A stretch of 49,189 nucleotides of DNA from JACPPO01 sp965262505 (GTDB taxonomy: Bacteria > Acidobacteriota > Vicinamibacteria > Vicinamibacterales > UBA2999). Positions 7,768 through 15,376 of the stretch are shown piece by piece. Each line of letters opens with the position of its first letter. The stretch's first letter is position 1. The position numbers and the translations under genes were made by a program. Under the pieces are notes generated by a model. It saw only the letters and a list, made by a program, of their open reading frames with translations, did no database searches and was not told the DNA's origin. The stretch spans positions 1 through 49,189 of the forward strand of contig CBDHFM010000026.1 of NCBI GenBank assembly GCA_965262505.1, read 5' to 3'.

Positions 7768-8800
7768 TAACTCCGACCCCCTCCCCGGCGTCAAGGAATG
7801 GGCGGATACGCTCGACCTGACCCGGCGAGGTCTGGAGTTTGTTGGCCCCTGTCCGCTGTGCGGCGGCGATGATCGGTTTCACGTCCGGGACTCTGCAGGC
7901 CGGGCGGCGGTCGGGTGCCGTGGCTGCATCGACTGGCAATCCCCCAGCGAGAAGGCGACGCGGTTTGGCGAATTACTAAAGGCGGTGTTCCCGAATCGTG
8001 GCGGCGGCGTGGCGCGTTTCCCGGGCCATGCGCCACGCACTCGGCCCAACCCAGCTCACGGTGAGGCAGCGCGTAGGGCGATTGCCGCGCGGTTGTGGAA
8101 TGCGGCGGTACCAGCTGATGACACCCCGGCGCGGGTATACCTGGCCGGGCGCTCGGTCTGGCCCCCGGACGGTATCGGCCCCAGCTTGCCCACTGCAGTG
8201 CGCTGGCTTCCCCGTGGCGCGGTGCGGCGTGACGTGGCGGCGGACTGGTACGGCGTGCCCGAACACACGGCGGGGGCAATCGTCTACGCCTTCCGGCAAC
8301 CCGGCGGCGCAACAATTCGAGCGGTCGGCCTGGACGCCCTGGACGCGGACGGGCGGCGGCCCGGCAAGCGGTGGCGGCGCACCTTCGGCCAAAAGAAAGG
8401 CGCGGCGTTCGCGGTGGGCGCGGCGGGCGGCGATCCCCTCGTGGTCGTCGAGGGCGAAGTTGACGCGATCGCGGCGGCGTGGCTCTATCCCGGCGCGGAA
8501 GTGTGGGCGGCGGGCGGCGGCGCTGCAGCGGTCCTGGCCCCGGCCATCCTCAATATCAATCGCCGCGTTGTGATCGAAGCGGACCCGGACGGACCCGGAC
8601 GCAAGGCGGCCCTGACCTTGGACACGGCGCTCGGCGGGCGGGCTGACATCTCTTGGAATAGTGGCCGCGATCCGGCGGACGTGTGGATAGACACCTTGCT
8701 CGAGCGGGCGGCCATCCTGGAATTTGACGGCGGGTTACTCCGCCACGAAGCAGACCGGCGGGCGTGGATGCTCGCAATCGGAAAGGCGGCGAGCTCATGA
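7760..8800 (+). CDS. Plasmid/phage-type primase (zinc ribbon + Toprim)
   Basis: A 346-residue DNA primase of the bacteriophage and plasmid type that makes RNA primers at replication origins. Cys31, Cys34, Cys53 and Cys56 form the N-terminal zinc ribbon (CPLCGGDDRFHV and CRGC). A Toprim domain follows at about residues 225-300, with the metal-binding glutamate in VVVEGEVDAI and the DxD in IEADPDGPGR. There is no helicase domain, so it is a stand-alone primase. It overlaps the genes on both sides (8 and 4 bases). It is the clearest sign that 7243-9017 is a replication module. Confidence 0.85.
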   Translation: MRDNSDPLPGVKEWADTLDLTRRGLEFVGPCPLCGGDDRFHVRDSAGRAAVGCRGCIDWQSPSEKATRFGELLKAVFPNRGGGVARFPGHAPRTRPNPAHGEAARRAIAARLWNAAVPADDTPARVYLAGRSVWPPDGIGPSLPTAVRWLPRGAVRRDVAADWYGVPEHTAGAIVYAFRQPGGATIRAVGLDALDADGRRPGKRWRRTFGQKKGAAFAVGAAGGDPLVVVEGEVDAIAAAWLYPGAEVWAAGGGAAAVLAPAILNINRRVVIEADPDGPGRKAALTLDTALGGRADISWNSGRDPADVWIDTLLERAAILEFDGGLLRHEADRRAWMLAIGKAASS

Positions 8801-8910
8801 ATACAAACAGACTCGGCAAGCTGCTGAAAGCCTGGCGGCTGGCGGTTGAGAACGAAGGCGCGGATCGCGCGATCACGAGCGCTGGTTCAGGGTGGCGGAA
8901 GCACTCGTGA
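8797..8910 (+). CDS. Micro-ORF coupled to primase
   Basis: A 37-residue frame (MNTNRLGKLLKAWRLAVENE start) whose ATG overlaps the primase stop as ATGA and whose own stop overlaps the next GTG as GTGA. The double overlap, on a strand where the same arrangement recurs four times, is the main argument that it is translated. It is basic at the N-terminus and helical. The function is unknown. Confidence 0.45.
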   Translation: MNTNRLGKLLKAWRLAVENEGADRAITSAGSGWRKHS

Positions 8911-9017
8911 AATCCGAGTACGGAGACGAATACTTGAGTGGATGCGGCGATTGCGGCTCATTCGCGGTGCCGCCTGACGCGCCCTGTCAGGCATGTTTCC
9001 GCGAAGCGCAACACTGA
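8907..9017 (+). CDS. Micro-protein with CxxC-CxxC zinc motif
   Basis: A 36-residue frame from a GTG that overlaps the previous stop. It holds CGDC and CQAC 15 residues apart, a complete four-cysteine zinc-finger set, which is unlikely by chance in so short a frame. It closes the operon. It might be a small regulator or a loader of the primase; nothing more can be said from sequence. After it, 9018-9090 carries no gene. Confidence 0.5.
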   Translation: MKSEYGDEYLSGCGDCGSFAVPPDAPCQACFREAQH

Positions 9018-9090
9018 AGTCTGCCGCACGCCGAGCGCCTGCTGGCTAGTGTCCTCGTCGATGGAGGGATGCCAGGTCATCTAGACAATG

Positions 9091-9178
9091 ACAACATGGA
9101 TGAAATACACCATGTTGTATATTTTATATAGCCTAATAATAAGTCTATCCTGATAACTCCATGGTGTATTATCACCAT
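9091..9178. promoter_or_regulatory. AT-rich operator region with two inverted repeats
   Basis: ACAACATG (9091-9098) and CATGTTGT (9111-9118) form one perfect inverted repeat, and ATGGTG (9161-9166) and CACCAT (9173-9178) another, within a long AT-rich stretch (tatattttatatagcc between them). It immediately precedes a ParA-like remnant, so it is probably an autoregulatory operator-promoter of a lost partition operon. Confidence 0.5.
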
Positions 9179-9312
9179 GTTGCATACCATATCGCGCAAA
9201 AAGACGGGAGCGGGAAAACCACGCTCGCCCTCACCGACCCCCGCTTCGAGCGCTTCCTCTCGGCGCAAGAGCCGGATGTCATGCTGATCACGCCACTCGT
9301 GTCTTTCGGCGG
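9177..9312 (+). pseudogene. ParA-type ATPase N-terminal remnant
   Basis: The frame reads IAQKDGSGKTTLAL, a Walker A of the deviant ParA/MinD type (normally QKGGSGKTT), close behind a start-like MLHTI in the adjacent frame; a small indel separates the two. The Gly-to-Asp change in the P-loop and the cut at 9312, where the duplicated partition region begins, make it non-functional. It is a third, distinct parA in the window. Confidence 0.45.
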
Positions 9313-9507
9313 ACGCGGCGTCCAGACGAGGACGACCATCGCGCCATCGAGGAACCCGATGGTGATGAAGCGATCCTCGCCATAGTCCCGCCGGTCGTCC
9401 TCGACGGTCAGCGTAGCGCCCGCCAGCACTTCCTCGGCCCGCGCCATGTCCAGTCCTCTGGCCGCGAGCGTGGTCGTGCGTTTTACTGTGTCGAACTCGA
9501 TCGGCAC
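9313..9507 (-). pseudogene. brnT: brnT toxin, truncated copy
   Basis: The N-terminal two thirds of a BrnT RNase toxin, identical to the intact gene at 47703-47972 until VVLVWTPR, where the repeat ends and unrelated sequence (PPKDTSG) takes over. The final helix (ISMRQANERE), needed for the fold, is missing, and no brnA follows. It is therefore a dead toxin stub left where the repeat was joined to the ParA remnant. Confidence 0.8.
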
Positions 9508-9509
9508 TA

Positions 9510-9527
9510 TTAATGTTACAACATTAA
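9510..9527. promoter_or_regulatory. Operator-like palindrome upstream of brnT remnant
   Basis: TTAATGTT and AACATTAA with a two-base spacer, identical to the site before the intact brnT. BrnA-type antitoxins bind such palindromes to repress their own operon. Confidence 0.5.
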
Positions 9528-9613
9528 ACCTTAATCCCAACGGGCACTCAACCCCGAGTTCGATGTTCAGCTCGCCGCCGCGCCGTAGCGGAGCCCTTGC
9601 TCATGCGCGGGCG

Positions 9614-9627
9614 ACATTCTAGAATGT
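9614..9627. promoter_or_regulatory. Perfect 14-bp palindrome upstream of parA
   Basis: ACATTCTAGAATGT lies about 60 bases before the parA start, in the divergent region between brnT and parA. A ribbon-helix-helix partner such as the ParG-like protein, or ParA itself, may bind it for autoregulation or as part of the centromere. Confidence 0.5.
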
Positions 9628-9684
9628 GTGTACCAACAAATCCATATTTACACCTTCCCACAAATGAGCTAATGTGCTCGCCAG

Positions 9685-10341
9685 ATGATTATCGCGTTCC
9701 TGAATCAAAAAGGCGGCGTCGGCAAAACCACCCTCTCCATCAATATGGCGGCAGACCTCGCCAACCGGGGCCACAAGGTCCTGCTCATCGATGCTGACAA
9801 GCAAGGCTCATCGAGCACCTGGGCGAGTCTCCGCGAGGATGCGCCCTTTCAGGTCGTGAGCCTGGCACGTGAGAACATGGCGCGCGACGCCTTAAAGCTC
9901 GCCGCCGATTTCGAGTTCACCGTGATCGATGGCCCACCACACGCCGAAGAAATAGCCCGGTCCTGCATCATCGCCGCCGATTTCGTGGCGTTACCGATCG
10001 AGCCCTCTAGTCTATCGACCTGGGCGGCAGACTTAACCGTCAAACAGGTCCAGGAAGCTCAGGAGTACAAAGAAACACTCAAATGTGGGTTTGTGGTGTC
10101 ACGCAAAATTCGGAATACGGTGATTGGCCGGCAAATTCGCGAGATGGCCGCCGGAGGAGGGATCCCGATCCTCACGGCCGAGGTCGAGAATCGCGTGCCC
10201 TTCGCCGAAAGTCTGACGATGGGTCAGAGCATTTTCGAGTGGGCGCCAGAGAGCCCGGCCGCTCATGAAATTCAATCCCTAACCAAAGAAATCCTCAGTC
10301 ATGGCACAGAAGAATTTCGCAACCGCACCCAACCCGGCTAA
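9685..10341 (+). CDS. parA: ParA-family partition ATPase, copy 1
   Basis: A 218-residue Walker-type ATPase of the short ParA (type Ib) class that moves plasmid copies apart. The deviant Walker A KGGVGKTT lies at residues 9-16, the A' aspartate in LLIDADKQGS near residue 40 and Walker B in VIDGPPH near residue 77. It lacks the N-terminal DNA-binding domain of type Ia ParA, as expected when a small RHH partner does the DNA binding. The next gene overlaps its end by 41 bases. It is identical to the protein at 48150. Confidence 0.92.
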   Translation: MIIAFLNQKGGVGKTTLSINMAADLANRGHKVLLIDADKQGSSSTWASLREDAPFQVVSLARENMARDALKLAADFEFTVIDGPPHAEEIARSCIIAADFVALPIEPSSLSTWAADLTVKQVQEAQEYKETLKCGFVVSRKIRNTVIGRQIREMAAGGGIPILTAEVENRVPFAESLTMGQSIFEWAPESPAAHEIQSLTKEILSHGTEEFRNRTQPG

Positions 10342-10606
10342 ACAGCCCACGGACGATCAGATCGCCGCGTTCGAGCGCGGTGGCACCGGTCACGATAAGC
10401 ACAGTCAGCGAGCGAGCAAGCCGACTGCCGCGAAGGTGAAGACTGAGCCCAGTCAGCGTCTGAGCCTGGACTTACCGCAAAGCCTGCACACGCGTTTTAA
10501 GACCGCCTGCAGCGCCACCAGGCGCACGATGATTAACGAGCTGCAGACCTTCATTGCGACACGTACCGAAGAGCTTGAGGAAGAGGCAGGTATTACCCAC
10601 AAATAA
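10301..10606 (+). CDS. ParG-like partition partner (RHH), copy 1
   Basis: A 101-residue protein overlapping the end of parA. The N-terminal half is unstructured and polar (TAPNPAKQPTDDQ), the C-terminal half has the ribbon-helix-helix form: QRLSLDLPQSLHTRFKTACS then RRTMINELQTFIATRTEEL. This is the architecture of ParG-type proteins, which bind the centromere and stimulate ParA through the flexible tail. No sequence family name is certain, but position and architecture agree. Confidence 0.75.
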   Translation: MAQKNFATAPNPAKQPTDDQIAAFERGGTGHDKHSQRASKPTAAKVKTEPSQRLSLDLPQSLHTRFKTACSATRRTMINELQTFIATRTEELEEEAGITHK

Positions 10607-10643
10607 ACAAACCCACATTCAGCGCACCGAGGGCGGCTCGTTC

Positions 10644-10747
10644 GCTCGACGTCTGCAAGACAGAGAATCCAACATGGGATACGACACACGGCGGCGCGCG
10701 CCGGACGGTGTCATCGCCCTCGTGTCGCAAACGGCCGTTTACGACAC
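10644..10747 (+). other. Relict res region and tnpR-upstream palindrome, site 1
   Basis: The segment starts with gctcgacgtctgcaagacag and ends in a 26-bp near-perfect palindrome (10722-10747: halves GTGTCGCAAACGG and CCGTTTACGACAC, one mismatched pair). The first codons of a serine resolvase follow. Similar blocks lie at 20394, 24733, 29416, 32001 (reverse strand) and 49108, each at a joint between unrelated modules. Confidence 0.7.
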
Positions 10748-10750
10748 ATC

Positions 10751-10888
10751 CTGATCGGCTACGCCCCCGTCTCAAAAGCGGACGGTTCCCAGGCGCTGGA
10801 CCTACAGCGCAACGTGCTGCGGACCGCGGGCGTCGACGCCGGCCACGTCTACCACGACTTCGCGTCCGGCGTACGCGACGACACCAGG
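10751..10888 (+). pseudogene. tnpR: Serine resolvase (tnpR) N-terminal remnant
   Basis: Forty-six codons of a Tn3-family resolvase: LIGYAPVSKADG at the catalytic serine, DLQRNVLRTAGVDA, then VYHDFASGVRDD. Full-length relatives have about 200 residues and start MLIGYARVSKADG; here the start codon is missing, Arg of the active-site motif YARVS has become Pro, and the frame is cut at the type ISP remnant. Confidence 0.75.
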
Positions 10889-10917
10889 ACGCAGCAGCTT
10901 GGCATTCGCGCCTGTGA

Positions 10918-11327
10918 CTATTGCTGCGCTGAGTCCCCTACCAATGCCGCATCCGCTTCCGACCCGGTCTGGAAAGCGTCCGGCCAACCGCCGTGGGCTT
11001 CGATAACCTCGTCGATCTCGGCCATGATGCGGATGGTCTCGCTAAGGGCCACGACGATCTTCTGGTAGTGGGCGACGTCCTCATCCGAGAGTGTGAGGCC
11101 CTTCCGGCCCTTGAGCCACTTGTGGCAGACCTGGTAGCCGCCGATTTGGAAGTTCCAGACCTGCTCTGGCACGCCATTGAAACCTATCGTGCCGGGCTTC
11201 GTCGCGCGGTGGCCCTCGCGTGCACTAGTCTTGCCGGCATCGAGCCAGACGGTGCCGTCCGACCAGCCGACGCGAGCGACTTCGGGGTTCTCTGGACCGG
11301 TATACGTGGTGATGAAGCCGTGCAGTC
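10918..11327 (-). pseudogene. Type ISP restriction-modification enzyme, C-terminal remnant
   Basis: About 135 codons matching the target-recognition C-terminus of type ISP/IIG-like methylase-helicase enzymes: VPEQVWNFQIGGYQVCHKWL, then RKGLTLSDEDVAHYQKIVVAL and TIRIMAEIDEVIEAHGGW. The rest of the enzyme (nuclease, helicase, methylase) has been removed by the IS630 fragment that begins at 11330. An N-terminal fragment of the same enzyme type lies at 17480, pointing the other way. Confidence 0.65.
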
Positions 11328-11329
11328 TA

Positions 11330-11659
11330 AAGCGCTTTTCATGACCGTGTGGCGGCCGAGTACCCGCAGTGCCGAAAATAGTTGCGGCATTCGTCAGGGC
11401 TGAAGTGCGCCAAGCACTCGCCGAGGAACGGCCAGAGCGTCTCTGTGCTGCGACAGCGAGCGGTGCGAACGAGGGCCTTGAGCTTCGCGAAGCAGAGCTC
11501 GATGGGATTGAGGTCCGGGCTATAGGGTGGCAAGTACCAGAGGGTGGCCCCGGCGGCCTGGAGGGCCTGCTGGATGCCGGCGACTTTGTGGGCCCCGAGG
11601 TTGTCGGCAATGACGATGTCGCCTGGCTGCAGGGTCGGCACCAGGATCTGTTCGATGTA
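11330..11659 (-). mobile_element. IS630 element, copy B, left 330 bp
   Basis: The first 330 bp of the element, with its terminal repeat and a TA flank at 11328-11329, up to the exact base where the Tn3-family terminal repeat begins. It encodes the C-terminal part of OrfB (PDLNPIELCFAKLK onward). It overlaps by 257 bp with the IS fragment on the other side of the transposon, so the two do not come from one interrupted copy. Confidence 0.85.
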
Positions 11660-11692
11660 GGGGTTTGGGGAGCAATGGAACGGAAAGTACGG

Positions 11693-14689
11693 TTAGCGAC
11701 CGCCGTCAGCGGGGTTTCTGAGCGGCCGGAGCTCGCCACGAGCGACCGATTCAGGTACGGCGAACGAGTAGCGTCCCAGCAGGTTGATGTGCTCGTGGCC
11801 GAGCGGTGACAGTCTCGCCTCGTCTTCTGGACGCACCGAGTGGCCATCTGCGCGATGCTGGTCGAGGGCCGCCTGCATATAGATGGTGTTCCACAACACA
11901 ATCATGTTGACGACGACGCCGAGTGCGTCGAGCTGGTTTTCCTGGCCTTCACGGTAACGTCGCCGCAGTTCGCCACGTTTGCCGTGGAAGACGGCGCGGG
12001 CCAAGGCATGGCGACCTTCTCCCCGGTTCAGCTGGATCAGCGTGGCGCGACGTTTGGCCTCATCGTCGAGGTACGTCAACGTGTGGATTGTCTTGTCGAT
12101 CCGTCCGAACTCCGCGAACGCCTGCGCCAGGCGCGTTGGCCGATCCCCCACCTGCAGCGTGCGCATGATACCGGTGGCCGGCACGCGCCCGAGTTTCAGC
12201 GAGCCGACCGTCCGCAACATATCGTCCCACTGTGGGGTGATTCGGTCGAGGTTGACGGATTGGCGTGCCACGCGGTTAAGCGGGCCGTAGTCGGCCCGGG
12301 AATCGATCCGCCAGAAGCGGGTACCACCGATGTCGGCGAGCCGCGGACTGAAGCGGTAGCCGAGCAGGCGGAAGAGACCGAACACCACATCCGAGTAGGC
12401 CCCGGTGTCGGTCATGATCTGCGTGGGCTGCAACTCTGTCTGCTGTTCGAGCGCGACCGCGAGCAGCACCAGGCTGTCGCGCAACGTCCCCGGGACCGTA
12501 ATGCCGTGCAGGCCGGTGAACTGATCGGACACGAGGTTGTAGTAGGTGACGCCCCGGCCGATACCGAAGTACTTGGGGTTGGGCCCCGCGTGCACGGTGC
12601 GCACCGGCACCACGAAGCGCAGGCCGTCGGCGGAGGCCACCTCACCACCGCCCCAGGCGCGCGCCAAGGGGATCCCGGTTTGCGCCGCGACGAGGCGCGC
12701 GTTCGCCGCGCGCAAGGTCTCGTCGCGCAGGTAATTCTGGCTGACCCAGGACAGGCGATCGCGCCGCAAGCTCTGAGTCTCGTGGCGCACGAGTGGCTCG
12801 AGGCCGGTGTTGCAGGCTTCCGCCAGCAGCACGGCGCAGACGCTGACGCCAAGATCCGTGACCCGCGCCGCGCGTTCGCTGACGTGCGTAAACGCGACGG
12901 CGAAATCTGTACGCGCCGCGATCTCGAGCAGGATCTCCGGCAGATCGACACGGGGCAACCGTCCCGCGATGGCGGTCCGTAGCGCCACCAGCGACGCGGG
13001 TTCCTCGACCTTGTCGAGGGGGCTCACGATCAGCTCGTCCTTCCCGTCGATGCGTTCGAAACGCACGGCTGGATTGTTGGGGAGGCGCGCGGCCACCGCG
13101 CGGTAGGTCTGATCCAGCTCGTCGCTTAACGCGGCAAGGATCGGTTCTGGGCGAGGACTGTAGCCAAGCGTTCGACACATGATCGGCCGCGCCGCCTCCC
13201 ACTCGGCGCCAGCCAGGAGATTGCGCCGCGGATCGGCATACCGCCAGCTCGGCGTCACGAAGACATCCCGCCGGCGCAGCGCCTCGCGCAGTTGGTCGAG
13301 GACGCAGAAGGTGTAGGCCCGGTGATCGACCGCGTCGTTCGCGCCGTACACGTATCGCCGCCAGGCTGTCGTCACGACCGCAGACGGCGCCACGTCCTGG
13401 GCCCGCGCCGGCGCTTCACGACGCTTGAGATACTCGAGCGCTGCGACGACAGCCGCGCCGGCCGGAGCGGCCTCAAAGTGCACCTGGTGCAAGAGGGTTG
13501 GCAGGAACAGCCGCACGCGTCGGTACCTCGTCTGCAGCTCGGTGTAGAACACGTCATCCGGCGGCCGCACCAGTGTGCTCAGTGTCCCGAGGGCCTCGGC
13601 CAGGGTGGCGCGGGGGACACGCGCGAACACGTGGTCGCGCAGCACGTTGTCCGGGAGAGCGGGATCGAGGAGCGCCGCGCAGGCGTGCGCCAACGTGAGG
13701 GCAAGCGCATCGAGATCCTTAAGGCTGCGCAACCGTGCTTTCCGATCCGCTTTTTCGGCGGCACCAAAGATGTCGCGTAACAGTCGGTCGAGGACCTCGA
13801 GCGCGTTATCCTGTGCGGAGGCTTCGAGCGAGTGGACGAACGCGACCAACGTGGCGGCTCGGCGTAACGCTGGCAACCGTGCGACCGCGGTGACTTTGGC
13901 TTTCTCCGCAAAGCGCGCCAGGGCTGCCATTCGCGTCGGCGCGATCGCGGCGGCCGCTGGCACGGTGATGCTGAGGCTACGGACGGCGTTCAGCCGCTCG
14001 AGCGCACGCACCAACGCCGGGCCACTCACCATCGCGGCACCCGTCCGCAGCGTCACGAGTGATGAGCTGCGCCCTTCATCTGGCACGCGCAACAGATCTT
14101 CGAGGCGGCGCTGCTGTGGCGGACTGATGCCGCTCGCCAGCACGCGCCACACGCGCACGTCGACGCGGTGCCGCAGCTTGGCCACGAAGCGCTCCAGCGT
14201 CGTCGCGCCCGGCAACAACACCTTGTGGGCGAGCATCCAGGTCGTCGCCCGATCGAACAGTGCGCTCGGACGTTCGGTGCCCGTCCAGCACTGTGCGTAG
14301 AGCCATCGCGTGAGGCCAAACCCGGCCGCGCGATCCGCGAGGTCGCGATACCCATGTTCCGTCCGGATGTGTGCGGCATGAGCGAAGCGCCACTTGCCGT
14401 CTCGATAGCCGGTCAAGTCCGTGGTCGTATCGATGCCAAGTTGCCGGCTCATCGTGGCGAGTACCGCCGGTGGCACGGCCGTCGGATCATCGAGGAACGT
14501 CCCCACGAAGCGCACCGTGGTGAGCTGCAGAGCGAATCCGAGACGGTTGGCATCGCCGCGCTTCTCGACGATCTGCGTGTGATCGCTGTCATCGAGGTGG
14601 AAGTACCTGGCCAGCTCTTGGGTTGACGGGTCGCCCAGGTACTGGCCGTAGTTGTCGCGCTGCGCCGGGCTCAGGAAGCTCACGGGCAT
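11693..14689 (-). CDS. tnpA: Tn3-family transposase TnpA, copy 1
   Basis: A 998-residue transposase for replicative transposition, of the usual Tn3-family length. The N-terminus has the DUF4158-like region (PVSFLSPAQRDNYG); the C-terminal DDE_Tnp_Tn3 core shows the acidic residues in IMTDTGAYSD, PRLADIGG and GQENQLDALG. I place the start at 14689, where GGAAG lies seven bases upstream; an upstream in-frame start at 14791 would run through the res region. The stop lies inside the terminal repeat, as is common in this family. Confidence 0.92.
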   Translation of the reverse strand: MPVSFLSPAQRDNYGQYLGDPSTQELARYFHLDDSDHTQIVEKRGDANRLGFALQLTTVRFVGTFLDDPTAVPPAVLATMSRQLGIDTTTDLTGYRDGKWRFAHAAHIRTEHGYRDLADRAAGFGLTRWLYAQCWTGTERPSALFDRATTWMLAHKVLLPGATTLERFVAKLRHRVDVRVWRVLASGISPPQQRRLEDLLRVPDEGRSSSLVTLRTGAAMVSGPALVRALERLNAVRSLSITVPAAAAIAPTRMAALARFAEKAKVTAVARLPALRRAATLVAFVHSLEASAQDNALEVLDRLLRDIFGAAEKADRKARLRSLKDLDALALTLAHACAALLDPALPDNVLRDHVFARVPRATLAEALGTLSTLVRPPDDVFYTELQTRYRRVRLFLPTLLHQVHFEAAPAGAAVVAALEYLKRREAPARAQDVAPSAVVTTAWRRYVYGANDAVDHRAYTFCVLDQLREALRRRDVFVTPSWRYADPRRNLLAGAEWEAARPIMCRTLGYSPRPEPILAALSDELDQTYRAVAARLPNNPAVRFERIDGKDELIVSPLDKVEEPASLVALRTAIAGRLPRVDLPEILLEIAARTDFAVAFTHVSERAARVTDLGVSVCAVLLAEACNTGLEPLVRHETQSLRRDRLSWVSQNYLRDETLRAANARLVAAQTGIPLARAWGGGEVASADGLRFVVPVRTVHAGPNPKYFGIGRGVTYYNLVSDQFTGLHGITVPGTLRDSLVLLAVALEQQTELQPTQIMTDTGAYSDVVFGLFRLLGYRFSPRLADIGGTRFWRIDSRADYGPLNRVARQSVNLDRITPQWDDMLRTVGSLKLGRVPATGIMRTLQVGDRPTRLAQAFAEFGRIDKTIHTLTYLDDEAKRRATLIQLNRGEGRHALARAVFHGKRGELRRRYREGQENQLDALGVVVNMIVLWNTIYMQAALDQHRADGHSVRPEDEARLSPLGHEHINLLGRYSFAVPESVARGELRPLRNPADGGR

Positions 14690-14712
14690 CGCGGCTTCCC
14701 GACGTGGCGGAG

Positions 14713-14810
14713 TTGCATAAACGATGGTTTGCGCACGGAGGGGCGATCGGCAGGAAACCCCACGTTTACAGGGTGCAAAACAGTATTGCATTACCAGTCA
14801 CGTATGCAAT
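14713..14810. other. Putative res site of the Tn3-family transposon
   Basis: The gap between the divergent tnpA and recombinase genes holds two inverted repeats: TGCATAAAC/GTTTGCGCA (14714-14735) and the perfect ATTGCAT/ATGCAAT (14785-14791, 14804-14810). Such paired dyads are the subsites bound by the resolvase and usually double as the promoters of both genes. The assignment rests on position and symmetry. Confidence 0.55.
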
Positions 14811-14824
14811 ACCTTTACGCAATC

Positions 14825-15376
14825 ATGCTCATCGGCTACGCGCGCGTCTCCACTGGCGAGCAAACTACCGCCCCTCAGGTCGCCGCGCTCAAAACCTCCG
14901 GCTGTGAGCTCATCTTCCGCGACAACGCCTCCGGCGGCCGCTGGGATCGGCCCGAGCTGCACAAGCTGCTCAGTCAGCTCCGGAAAGGCGATGTGTTGGT
15001 CGTCTGGACACTCGATCGCCTGTCACGCTCCCTGCGCGATGTACTAACCATCATGGAGCGGGTGCAGGAGCGCCACGCAGGCTTTCGCAGCCTCAAGGAA
15101 GCGGTGGACACCACCACGCCCGCGGGTCGGATGATGATGCAGATGGTCGGCGCGTTCGCCGAGTTCGAGCGCGCGATGCTCAAGGAACGGACCAAGGCGG
15201 GCCTCGACGCCGCGCGCAAGGAAGGCCGGATCGGCGGCCGGCCGCCGAAGCTCAAGCCCCACCAGCAACAGGAAATTGTGACGCTCGTCAAGCAGGGGAA
15301 GAAGACCGCCGCCGACGCGGCGCGCCTGTTCGGCGTCCACCCGGCAACGGTGTCGCGGCTACTCCGGCGGACCTAG
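14825..15376 (+). CDS. tnpR: Serine resolvase of the Tn3-family transposon, copy 1
   Basis: A 183-residue small serine recombinase that resolves cointegrates at res. The catalytic serine is Ser9 in YARVS; the DRLSRSL motif near residue 70, GRMMMQMVGAFAEFERAML and the C-terminal HTH (KTAADAARLFGVHPATVSRLL) follow. I chose the start that gives MLIGYARVS; ATGs at 14804 and 14729 are in frame but extend into the res region. It is transcribed away from tnpA. It differs clearly from the Tn21-type resolvase at 37560, so the window has at least two resolvase systems. Confidence 0.88.
   Translation: MLIGYARVSTGEQTTAPQVAALKTSGCELIFRDNASGGRWDRPELHKLLSQLRKGDVLVVWTLDRLSRSLRDVLTIMERVQERHAGFRSLKEAVDTTTPAGRMMMQMVGAFAEFERAMLKERTKAGLDAARKEGRIGGRPPKLKPHQQQEIVTLVKQGKKTAADAARLFGVHPATVSRLLRRT

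Larger units (their letters stand above)
9313..10669 (+). repeat. 1357-bp direct repeat, copy 1 (partition region)
   Basis: This segment reappears at 47778-49134 in the same orientation, 38,465 bp away, and the encoded ParA and ParG-like proteins are identical. The left edge falls inside brnT, the right edge inside the resolvase-site remnant (after AGAATC). Homologous recombination between the two copies would excise or invert nothing but release a 38.5-kb circle. Confidence 0.9.

Noticed and set aside
10918..11901. A 327-codon open frame on the minus strand across the transposon, IS630 and type ISP fragments
   Set aside because: It is a chance fusion: only its last 135 codons (type ISP remnant) have protein-like homology; the rest is antisense or out-of-frame transposon and IS sequence.
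11840..12982. A 380-codon plus-strand frame antisense to tnpA
   Set aside because: Shadow of the tnpA frame; no ribosome site or recognisable domain.
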